Source: Telopea speciosissima (Eukaryota > Streptophyta > Magnoliopsida > Proteales > Proteaceae). Taken from it: DNA of 64,000 nucleotides. The translations under genes and the position numbers were made by a program. Of this stretch, positions 34,066 through 43,629 are shown in pieces. The notes under the pieces were generated by a model, which was not told where the DNA came from, searched no databases, and saw nothing but the letters and a program-made list of their open reading frames with translations. The stretch's first letter is position 1. Every line of letters starts with the position of its first letter. Where the stretch lies: positions 63,006,484-63,070,483 of the forward strand of contig NC_057919.1 of assembly GCF_018873765.1 (NCBI RefSeq), in the 5' to 3' direction.

Positions 34066-34311
34066 TTAAGCAAATAATTGGCTCCCTAGAGTGACTGTGG
34101 CAGTACCCTCACCCATTACTGTGGTCATTGTTCTCTCGTTTTCTAGTATTCGATCAAGCTCTGTCACAACCATTTCCATTTTTGGTCTCACTTTTCCTGC
34201 TAAGTTCATGCACCATGATGCCAAATTGATCAAATCCTTCATGCCCTCCAAAGTGAAGTTTCCGGCCAGCCGGCAATCAACAAGATTGTTTGAACTCGCA
34301 AGTGATTCAAC
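34066..34311 (-). CDS. Pseudokinase exon 7 (C-terminus)
   Basis: [12 protein letters not shown] onward, with [17 protein letters not shown] (the usual end of a plant kinase domain) and the terminal [12 protein letters not shown] before TAA. Confidence 0.88.
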   Translation of the reverse strand, partial: VESLASSNNLVDCRLAGNFTLEGMKDLINLASWCMNLAGKVRPKMEMVVTELDRILENERTMTTVMGEGTATVTLGSQLFA

Positions 34312-36533
34312 CTTCTCCATATTGGAGTTAAAAATAATAGTGGACATCAAATTAGATTCCCCTCATACAAGTAAGTGGTGAAATGAAAAGCAGAAAGAGC
34401 ATTTGAAGCTTGATATTAAAACATAGACAGAGTATGCATTCTTGGTGTATTTAATTACAGAAAAAAGAGTTAAAAAGCTCAAGCTAGTACCACAGGATTC
34501 AACCCAATGAATCCTACTCAAAGCAACTGATTGTTTGGGGATATGTTGCACTGAGTAAGTACTTGCTATTTGTTGGGTACTGTAAGTTTTTCTACTTCAG
34601 TGTCTATAACCCAATTTAGACAAAAAAGTGCTAAAACAGTAGCTACATTTTGCAAAATAAAATCTATAAAAAGCAAGCTTATTTACCCACTGGTTCAAGC
34701 TTTCGCTAGATCTCAGGTTAATTCGTAAAGCCTCCTGTCCAGTTATGAGCTCCAAAAGAAATATCCCAAAGCTGTAGACATCACTCATTTCAGAGAACAA
34801 TCTCAATTCTCCTTTCCTAAACAAGTACAGCCATAATTGATCAGAAAAAGATTGAAGAAGATCCAATGTAATAATACTTCATATAAAAAAAAAAACCATG
34901 AGTGACAGAAATGAAGATACTCTGGATCTTGGAAAACATTGCCAATCATTGGCCGGGACGAAGGACCTGCATCTTCAATTCTTTCAAGTAGCTCAAAAAC
35001 CCCTGCATCAGCAACTTTTGCAATGAAGTTTTCATCAACCAAGACATTAGCCGTTTTGAAGTTCTTGTGTACTAGAGGAGGTCTCAGACTATGCAAATGA
35101 CACAGACCTGCAAATTTACATTTGGTAGGAACTCATCATATCTTCAGTTAATCTCTTTCTTGGCAAGGTTGAAAGAATCCTCATCGATTTTGTCGGTATA
35201 TCTACCTTTAGCTGCTCCTAAGGCTATGGAAAGCCTTTGTTTGAACTCCAATTTTGTATTTGATCCTTGTCCAGTATCTGTTAAAAAGGAGTAATTAGAC
35301 AGGTATTCCATGCATGATAACAGTGAGAACCATTTTCAACAAATCGAGACTTACCATATAGATGACCACATACATTACCATTGGGCAGATATTCATAAAC
35401 TAACATTTGAGAGCCATCTTCCTGGCAGTAACCAAGAAGACTAGCAAGGTTTCGGTGCCGAATCTCCGACAGGTAGCATGCCTGTTTTTTACCATATGAC
35501 AATATCATATTTTATACAAAATCATTTGAGTTCTATTGTTCTTTCCAGAAAATATGGTTCATCTTTATTTAAGTTACTGACATGCTGTATTTAATTAGGC
35601 AACTAAAATGTAAGCAGCATCAAAATCGTTTAAGATGAATAGAGTCCAAAAGATCCTTTATTTAATTAGGCAATTAACATAAAGCCCTAAAGTTTTTTAA
35701 GATGAATCAACTCCAAATAATCCATTCTAATGGCATTCAGTATTGACCATGGTTTGAGGAAGCGGATCGGAATATGTGGAATCCACCAATTCAAATCGGC
35801 TAATTCATACTGGAATCTAGGTTTCTAGCTGAATCGGAATTGGCAACCGGGGAGGCCAACACCGTTGCCGATTCTGCTTACTTGAACCATGGTATTGACC
35901 TTTTCCTTCAGTAAGGCAATCATGAAAGCCCTAAGAACTCCTTCACTAACAAAGGCTTCAGATGGATCAACAGAAAAAGTAAGACCTTCCAACTTCCAAC
36001 TGATAAAGCAGACAATATAACAAAGTTAACAGTTAGGGATGTAAATAGTAATGTAATACCTCTTCTACAAATTCTTGCCTGGATGGACCTGGACGCCTTT
36101 TAACTGCTACAACAGTTCCATCACGTAGCAAACCTTTGTAGACTAAACCAAAACTACCATGTCCAATCACATTGTTTTCACTGAATTGCTTTGTTGCATC
36201 CTCCAACTCATCCAGCATGAATTGCTTCCCTTCCTGTGGTCCTGATATAGGGGGACCTCCCACTGAACTCGATCCAGCTTGCCTATTCCATTCCACTGTA
36301 ACCTCAGCAGGAGAGAAAGAATTATTACCAAACATGCATAGCTCTGAGGAATTCTACATGGCATTTCCAAATGAGGTCCTACCTAGTGTAGATGGGTCTG
36401 AAGAACCTGTCTCAGAATTCTTGTTTGAATTCTTACACTGCAACATGTAAAACCACACAAGCACAATAACAAGCAACACCAATGCAAGTCCTCCTGCAGC
36501 ACCTAAAACTATGGGTGCATATGACTTCGACAT
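34066..36533 (-). CDS. Membrane-anchored receptor-like pseudokinase (7 exons, 382 aa)
   Basis: Exons 36383-36533, 36060-36295, 35355-35481, 35206-35277, 34921-35107, 34687-34816 and 34066-34311 join in phase (1149 nt). The protein starts [15 protein letters not shown] and at once enters one hydrophobic helix ([16 protein letters not shown]), followed by a polar linker and a kinase domain. The glycine loop [11 protein letters not shown], lysine VAVKR and helix-C glutamate are present. The catalytic loop reads HKNFKTAN, not HRDLKxxN, and DFG is replaced by DAG. The C-terminus ends [15 protein letters not shown], which I recall as conserved in this plant RLK/RLCK group. There is no signal peptide or ectodomain. 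The missing catalytic Asp points to signalling without normal phosphotransfer. Upstream leader exons are not resolved. Confidence 0.88.
34687..34816 (-). CDS. Pseudokinase exon 6
   Basis: Encodes [20 protein letters not shown], the conserved SDVYSFG helix-F motif, and ends NQW|GTAAAT. Confidence 0.88.
34921..35107 (-). CDS. Pseudokinase exon 5 (degenerate catalytic loop)
   Basis: Contains [20 protein letters not shown] then [20 protein letters not shown]. Both normally invariant aspartate motifs (HRD, DFG) are altered here. Ends in phase 2. Confidence 0.88.
35206..35277 (-). CDS. Pseudokinase exon 4
   Basis: A 72-nt exon encoding [20 protein letters not shown] plus GAAK; flanked by AACAG and GTAGAT. 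Confidence 0.85.
35355..35481 (-). CDS. Pseudokinase exon 3
   Basis: Encodes [20 protein letters not shown] and [15 protein letters not shown]; donor TATATG|GTAAGT. Confidence 0.88.
35748..35891. mobile_element. hAT non-autonomous element, CATGG ends (144 bp)
   Basis: Left CATGGTTTGAGGAAGCGGAT and right, reverse-complemented, CATGGTTCAAGTAAGCAGAA. Perfect 8-bp target duplication GTATTGAC (35740-35747, 35892-35899). Interior motifs are GGATCGG and GAATCGG. It sits in the pseudokinase intron between exons 2 and 3. Confidence 0.92.
36060..36295 (-). CDS. Pseudokinase exon 2 (glycine loop and Lys)
   Basis: Starts after GTTACAG. Encodes [30 protein letters not shown] and VAVKR; ends GTAGAAGAG|GTATTA. 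Confidence 0.85.
36383..36533 (-). CDS. Pseudokinase exon 1 (membrane helix)
   Basis: ATG at 36533-36531, helix, and a Ser/Asn-rich juxtamembrane stretch to DPSTL; donor ACTAG|GTAGGA, phase 1. An acceptor-like CCTACCAG just before ATG suggests a 5' UTR intron. Confidence 0.8.
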
Positions 36534-38293
36534 CTGGTAGGAGCTCTCTACCTCCTTCCACAAACCTAAACATGGAATCTATAATCCAAGGCCACTGTAG
36601 ATACCCATTAGCAGAACTAAAGAAATTGAAGATCAGATTCATTAAGGAGAGAGAAAGAGAGAGTTAAGATTTCCTATTAAACATGAATGAATTGTCACTC
36701 TCAATTGAAGTCCCACTTGTGTACAATGTCATAAGAAGTACTCCTACCAGCTCAAGTGGGCTTTACAACAACTATCCAGAAAACCAAACTGGCTGATCTA
36801 AAACATCAACTGAAGACCAGATATTGTTGTACGGTTCAAATACCACTAAAGTCTAAACAAGAGTATCAGAAGACAACAATACTTCCCCCACCTTTGCTGT
36901 CCTTTTGAAAGCTGAAACCTCTTACACTGAAAAATATCAGAAAAGAACACAGACCATCCTTTCCATGAAGCAACTAAGAATTGACAACTCACTTATGGGG
37001 TTCTTGACAGCAGTTACCACCCTTTCTTGCCTTGTGTATGCACATCATCATGTGCTGTGAGTCAGCCAGCCATAAAGGCTAGAAGACCTGTATACTTGCA
37101 AAATCTGCTGGCCATGCCAGGGAGAAAAAAAACAGGTCAGAGTTACAAAATCAAAGTTTATAGAGATCCATTGACATGCAAATTAGATCAAAATTACTAC
37201 AACCAGGCTTTGCAAATTATTTTATTATTGAGATCCAAGTACACAGTAACTTGACAAGGGTAGTTGTTAGTTGTTACCAACCGTAAATGGTGCGATGGTT
37301 TTACTAGAAAGATGTGGACAGGGAAGAAAGTGACCATGATACTGCAACTGTAAGACATCATTATTGGAGGTGATGGCAAACACCCAAAAAAAGATCCAAA
37401 AATAAAAAAGGGAGTGTAATCAATCTTGGCTTTGAAATTTTTAAGTCCTATTCTTCTATTCACATGATCTTCCCTTTTTTGCCTTTATCTTGGTTTTGTG
37501 ATGTGGAAAGACTGAATTCCTGCTTCACTTCCCCATATGGGGTCATGACAGCAAAACAAAGACATATCACCTCAGCTAACTCCAAAGAACCCAGCTATCA
37601 TTTCCAGATGTATTTGGTTTTTCTTGAACAAAGAAGTAAGATTTATCTGTTCTTCTGCAGATTTGATACGTGGAATCAGTGCAGAGAATTGGATGGGGAT
37701 GTGATGACGAAATGGGTGGAGAGAGAAAGAGAGTGAGCTGTACTGTTTTGTTTTTCTTCTATCTCTCAAACCTGTAGCAGAAGAAGGGGATTGGTGGAAT
37801 AGAGGTCGTAAAGTTGCAGGTGCCGGAAGGAAAAGACCATATCCATGGTGGGCTGCGAAAAGATTAATAAAAAACAACTGTATATTCTTTGGAGCAGAGA
37901 GGCAGCAAGAATTTATTTGGATGTGTTGTCTGAAGATCAGACTGTGAAGCTGTAGAAGAAAGGATTTTTTTCTTTTTCCCAATTACACAGTACTTTTGTA
38001 TTCCACCATGGATCGAATTGTGAAAGAAAGACGGGCACCAAAAAAAAAAAAAAAACCCAGATCGAAGATCATAGCAATAGCATCTGCAGCAGCTCGAACA
38101 TAGTTGAAGCCAAGGCCCAAGGGAAGCGGTAAAAATTTTAAATGGGAATCTCTGCAATCGAAACATGTTCAAGACACGGCTATACAGGTTTCAGGTTTCA
38201 GTACACATGAATCACATGATGCACTAGACAGGTCTCAGTACACATGATGAAATCAATGGATTTATCTTCATTGGAAAAAAAAAAAAAAAGAAA
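36534..38293. other. Upstream region of the pseudokinase gene
   Basis: Probable promoter and 5' leader. GA-rich stretches near 36645 and 37718 and poly-A near 38041 are visible, but no confident TATA box, exon or element. Confidence 0.45.
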
Positions 38294-38679
38294 GGGTAAA
38301 TTACACGTCACCCCCTAGTTTTCAAACGAAACTTAAATCACCCCCCGGCTTTTTGAAAATACTCAAATCACCCCTTGTATTAGATCTCAATATGACAAAT
38401 TAGTCCCTATCGTTAGTTTTATGCTATTAAGTGATGATGTCAACCAGTCAAATAAATTTAAATCCTTAAACTACCCTTGACATTCAAACATAGATTTTGA
38501 AGGATAGTATTGTAAATTTAATTCTAATGTTTTAGTATAAGGGTAAAATAGTCCTCTCACACCAATAACTAACAGCAGACTAACACCGTTATTGTAGAGA
38601 GGGACGGATGAGTATTTTCATAAACCAGGGGATGATTTGAGTTTCGTTTGAAAACCAGGGGGTGACGTGTAATTTACCC
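38294..38679. mobile_element. MITE with ~70-bp terminal inverted repeats
   Basis: 386 bp. GGGTAAATTACACGTCACCC at the left and its exact inverse at the right; the arms continue through CAAACGAAAC and GAAAATACTCA with about 90% identity. The class may be Mutator-like judging by arm length. The A-rich flanks hide any target duplication. Confidence 0.88.
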
Positions 38680-40494
38680 CCCCAAAAAAAATAGTATACT
38701 AAATATAAAGTTACAAATTTAAGTAAGGAGATTGTTCTCTTTTCAGCTAGGGTCAAGGGAGAATCCCTTAATCGAGGGGTTTGGATGATGTGGAGAGGGT
38801 ATCGTGGAACAATGATGGATATTTTACTATTACCGCCTTCATAATATACGGGGCAGAGGATTTATGAAAATAGATGGATTGACTATTCCTTCTCCCAAGG
38901 GATAGGAACACTTTGAAAATCATTATATATTTATATGGAACAGTTTCATACATAGAAGGGCATTGAGATAATTTAATATGGAGAGAGAGAGAGAGAAGGG
39001 GATGCTAACATATCCTTCCTTCCTGTTCAAAGAACTTTTTTGCATGGACGTTTGTGTAGAGACCATGCGACCAAGAGATCTCTACTTGGTCGCATGGTCT
39101 CCACACAAGCGTCTAGGCCAATGGGAGAGCATGCCTGGATATCCACCAAGGGGTTGGAGGTGTCATTTCATGGTGCCTTATGAGAGAGCGTAGGAAACAC
39201 TACCAAGTAGAGATCTTTTCCCATCAAAAATTTTTTAGAATAAAACAAGAGGCAATCAAAAGAAGGTTACAACTTTTAAATTTGGTTACAACAATATATG
39301 ATGAGTTATTGCATTGGTTAGATCAAAAGAAAAAAGAACTGGGTCAATTGATTAAAAACCGTTAGATTTAGAAATGCCATGTGTCGTGTCACAAGACCCG
39401 TATTGCACTACACTTCGAGTTTAGAGAATTGGAGAGGATTTTTATCCCACTTACATAAGTGTATGATGGGTTAACAGAACAAAAAACTCTAAAACTCTCA
39501 ATATTGTGAATTCGTGGGTCCTTCCATGTCAATATTGTATAAACATTACATACTTTATAGCAAACTAACTTGACCAATTCAATCTGATCCGAGTTTTAAA
39601 ACAATGCATTCACGTCTGATATATCATTCAAATATGCTGATCCTTGATGTGTTTACCTAAGGATTCCTTAATCCTTTCAACATGTAAACACAAAGAATAT
39701 TATATTTGGAAATGAGACGGCATATTATATTTATTCATGAGATTGCCAAAACCTAAGAACAATCTCACATCCTTGGAAAAACGTGGAACACTGCCGCCGT
39801 CCCCTAGAAACCGTCCTCTCTTCCTCTCTTTCTCCTAGTGCTTGATCTTGGGGATAGTTTGGGGTTTTTGAGAACCGTAAAGTGTAGAGGAGTTGGCTTG
39901 ATCCAGTGGGAATGCAAAGTAGTGTGTGGAGTGTGGAACAATTGCGAAAGGGCTATATTCGATTGGAAGTTGTGCATCTTTAAAACTCAAGGTAACAATC
40001 AAAACCCTTCGTTGTTCTAGTGTTTGAATGACATCTCCCAACAATATTCTTGATCCTATATCGCTTCCGTAGATCGCTCACTGGTTACTTACAGAGCATT
40101 TAAAAAAATGGTTTTGTACTGAAATTGACCCAGTATCGGTATCGATATTTGTATCTGTGAGAATAAAACTAAAACCTTGGTCTTACTCCCACCTCCAATG
40201 GCCCATTATACAATCGGGACATCCGACGGACTCCAGGGAATTTATCTATTATCTTATGCTTTACTCATGGTTTTGGGTATCGATATCAGATTGTACATAT
40301 TCGTATCATATCGGTTGTTTGATATATCATATTGGTTGTATCGGAACAAGGGACTAAGGGAGGGTAAAACAGTAAGAAAAACCTAGCTATCGGTGTTTTG
40401 AGGGGCAAAATGGTCTGTTCCATATCAATGACCAACAAAAATAAGTGAAATAACCGAGACCAATATCTAAATTCATGGCTTTACCACCCTCACG
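38680..40494. other. Intergenic stretch with one hairpin
   Basis: Contains the hairpin at 39047-39113, a partial palindromic-MITE end near 39405-39445, and GATATC/TATCGG-rich patches near 40131-40345 that look like worn hAT-type MITEs. No gene recognised. Confidence 0.45.
39047..39113. repeat. Compact near-perfect hairpin (67 bp)
   Basis: GGAC... left arm (GTTTGTGTAGAGACCATGCG) pairs with the right arm (CGCATGGTCTCCACACAAGC) at nearly every base. The short centre itself includes AGATCT. Confidence 0.85.
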
Positions 40495-40746
40495 CATGGT
40501 TTTAGTGCACGGTATTGGAACGGGTATCGGCAACATGCAAAACCGATACGATACCGCTATGATATTGGCCTGGATCGGACAAAATTACCCTTAAATTTTT
40601 TTTAAAAAAATGAATTTTCTGACCATTTTACCCTTTGTCCGTACCATGTTACCGATACAGTATCGACACAGTATCAGTATCGTCAACTAATAAAACTGAT
40701 ACATATCGGGCGATACAATACCGATACTTAGAAGCTTAAAACCATG
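40495..40746. mobile_element. hAT non-autonomous element, CATGG ends (252 bp)
   Basis: Ends CATGGTTTTAGTGCACGG and, reverse-complemented, CATGGTTTTAAGCTTC. Flanks CCCTCACG (40487-40494) and CCCCCACG (40747-40754) form an 8-bp duplication with one mismatch. The interior is dominated by CGATAC/GTATCG motifs on both strands. Confidence 0.9.
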
Positions 40747-40754
40747 CCCCCACG

Positions 40755-41387
40755 GCCCCACCCCCCCTAAAACAAAAAACAAGAATTTAAGGCAACCATA
40801 TACAACAGTCAAGATGGTAAACTTGTGCCAACCGAGACAATCATTGGGGCATCAAATGATCAAATCCTTCCATGCCCACCATGACAACAACTTAAGGCAT
40901 AAGACATCTACACCTTTTCCTCGTCAAGTCGAGGGAAAGGGCTACAAAAGGGGAGGCAATGGGGATGGGCCATGGGTTGAAGAAGGGTAGCCAATAGCCC
41001 TGAAGTGTCCTCACTTAGACAAGTAGGTACTCCTCCGCAAGTGTGACTGTGTCAGTGACGTGCTAATCAGATTCACTTACATCCCTTAGAACTTGGACAA
41101 GTAGGTACTCCACCGCAAGTGTGAGTGAAATGCTAATCAGATTCACTTATATCCCTTAGGTCGACACGTGGGTTCTACTCATTCTTTCTTCCATTACATT
41201 AACTAACTCTCTCACGCTCTCTATTTTTGTTATTCATCAATTTATATTGGCAAATCGTAAAAAATTGCCACCTATCGCCAAATTGACATCATGGTGCTAG
41301 ATCACCACCATAGTAACTGTTTTTGGTAGATCGTGTATTAATCGACTATAACTATAGAATATCCTTTTTTCATGAATTACTGCAAAC
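40755..41387. other. No gene recognised
   Basis: A short direct repeat is visible (GACAAGTAGGTACTCC near 41017 and 41097, followed by similar CCGCAAGTGTGA and AGATTCACTTA segments, about 80 bp apart). Nothing else is supported. Confidence 0.5.
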
Positions 41388-41656
41388 AACGAGGAATCGA
41401 AGAATTACAGACCAATGTACAAAAAGAGTTTAATTCTGTAAACCAAAAATTCAACATTTTTATCACAAGAATTGCAAGACTTTATGGACAACCTAATATT
41501 CTTGTAGAATATATAACTGGACAATTAAAAATTAGAGTTTCATATCGAAAGGCAATGAAAAAAGCTATTGAATAAACTGAACAAACAAATATAAAAAGAA
41601 TTCAAATACAAATTGTAGGACGTATCGACAAAAAAAAAATTGCACATGTCGAACTA
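41388..41656 (+). pseudogene. rps3: Nuclear copy of plastid rps3 fragment (NUPT)
   Basis: The translation [20 protein letters not shown]..., with [37 protein letters not shown] and IQIQIVGRIDKKKIAHVE, matches the middle of plastid ribosomal protein S3. A stop (TAA) follows KKAIE at 41573-41575 and there are many substitutions. Neither the start nor the C-terminus of rps3, nor its plastid neighbours, is present, so this is a short, decayed integrant with no role. Confidence 0.88.
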
Positions 41657-41957
41657 TATCACCAACTTGTAGCCAAGACACCATATTACCAAATTGTTGC
41701 CATAACTATGATATTTTGGCAAATTGACCATGACAACCATATGACAATTTATCAATTTGAAGATTTAGCAATATGACGACATGGTGGCAATTTAATGATA
41801 TGAGTCATATGACATCACAACGATTTTTTCTACACGTCAATACAAATTGATACTAATCATGGACATAATGCTGTGACACCATGACTATACAGATTCAAAT
41901 TTTATCAATATTTTAGTTCTTTTTTTTTATTTGTATTGGCATCAAATGGGTACCAAC

Positions 41958-42233
41958 TAGGGATGTAAATGAATAGCCGAAATCCATTTCCGTATCCGTG
42001 TTCGTATCTGTTTAACACTATCCGAATCCGTCCGAAAGCTAAACGGATACGGATACGGATACGGATAGACTATAACTATCCGAAAAACTATATTTACATG
42101 TAAACGGATAAAATATTCAATCCGTATCCGTGTCCGTATCCGTTTAATACTATTCAAATCCGTCCGAAAGCTAATCAGATGCGGATGCGGATACAGCACT
42201 ATCCGAGCCGAATCCGATCCGTTTACATCCCTA
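41958..42233. mobile_element. hAT MITE, TAGGGATGTAAA ends (276 bp)
   Basis: TAGGGATGTAAATG at the left and GTTTACATCCCTA at the right, with duplicated flanks GTACCAAC (41950-41957) and GCACCAAC (42234-42241), one mismatch. Inside are arrays of CGGATACGGATAC and the complementary GTATCCGTATCCG. A familiar plant hAT MITE type, distinct from the CATGG group. Confidence 0.92.
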
Positions 42234-42241
42234 GCACCAAC

Positions 42242-43455
42242 CGAGAGTGAAATGTTGTGCCTAAGTAAAATATTAAAAACAATGACTGTTGAATAAAAAA
42301 AAATTATAACTCATAAGAAGGAGAGAAGAAAGAGATAATCTGTTAATGCAAATGAGAGAATGAATAAAATCCACATGTCAGCATAATGGGTGCAACTGTT
42401 CAAGTGATACAGACTCTCATTTCACGTAAGTGAAGATTCACTGGACTAGGCGCCTCTTCACCTAACGTGAATACAGCATTCTTCTTTTTATATCCCACCA
42501 AGCAAAGAGCACAAGAGCGAACACGGGTCAGTCAGGGACTGGATGGCTCTCGATTCTTGAGAAAGCTCCTCCACTACTTGGCAAGGTAAGACCCTACACA
42601 CAGGTAGCTTAGCTGGTTAAGAGAGGACTGGAAATCTGTGTCTGGTTCGAATCCACTTCTAAGCCAGCGAAGGGTACAAAGGAATAGCTTTTCAGGAAAT
42701 CTATGTTGGCAATGTAAAGGTGCATCCACGGGTAACAAAATGAGAATCTTATGAAAATAATATGCTCTCAAAGCTTTTGAATCTATACATCTCTGTACAT
42801 CCAGTCCGGTTAAGACCCACCCCACAGTCCGCACCTTTGACCTGACCAGTCCCACAGGCATGTGAATATGCCCCTACACACATGCATCAGATCAGGACCA
42901 GATCCTATGAAAATCATAGAAGCCGTGATGCTGGCCCAACGGGGTAAGGGTAGTCGAACTCAGGAAGCATGTCTATTAAGATAAAGAGATTAAAATCCAT
43001 ATCGCAAAATATCGAGTCTTTACATTGCTTTTTACTCCAATGCTCCATGCTGTTTATTCCCCACCAGAAACTCTTTAACCTCCCACACCATTCCAACAAA
43101 CATATTGATCATGGGAAGCAATAATAGAACCACAAACTATAATGTTAACTCATGATATGGTTCCCTCTGTCATCCAATCAAAACCAGAAAGGAAAGCTCA
43201 AGTATTTAACATGAAAGCAGGATGAAAAACCTAGAACACCAAAGAGCCAAATCAACAATACAAGTAATTAAAGAAATGCAACCTTGATATATATACATGA
43301 ATATATAGAGGCACAACAATTTTATTTTATTTTGTTGTGTGTGCGTGTATGTACATGCGTGTTTGTGTGTGTTTGTGTGACTTTACATATGCAGGACAGA
43401 ACATTAATTAGAGCAATTCCATGGAAGATGGCACAACAATGAGTAGAAAAACATT
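42242..43455. other. Intergenic, 3' of REV3
   Basis: Contains a worn tRNA-like patch (see rejected items) and a GT-rich run near 43336-43380. Downstream part is REV3 3' UTR or flank. Confidence 0.45.
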
Positions 43456-43629
43456 TCAAAACCACTCCACCATGCACTTAGGGTAGAATCCAGCTTCCAT
43501 AGCAACAGAAGAAAGGGCTTGCAATTCTTTCTGAACTTTCCGCCTCTCATAGAACACTGCACATGAAAGTGACATGCACTTCACCCCACTTTCAACAACC
43601 CAGTCACCGCCTCCACAGTGCTGACATAT
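43456..43629 (-). CDS. REV3: REV3 terminal exon, second cysteine cluster
   Basis: [20 protein letters not shown] then [15 protein letters not shown] and the conserved YPKCMVEWF end. Confidence 0.96.
   Translation of the reverse strand: MCQHCGGGDWVVESGVKCMSLSCAVFYERRKVQKELQALSSVAMEAGFYPKCMVEWF

Noticed and set aside
39180-39365. Lys/Leu-rich frame considered as another plastid fragment
   Set aside because: Unlike the rps3 piece, I could not match it to a plastid gene.
42603-42668. tRNA-like sequence (GGTAGCTTAGCTGGTTAAGAG ... GGTTCGAATCC)
   Set aside because: It has D-arm and T-loop-like words and a possible GGA or GAA anticodon, but acceptor and T stems do not close, so I did not call a tRNA gene.
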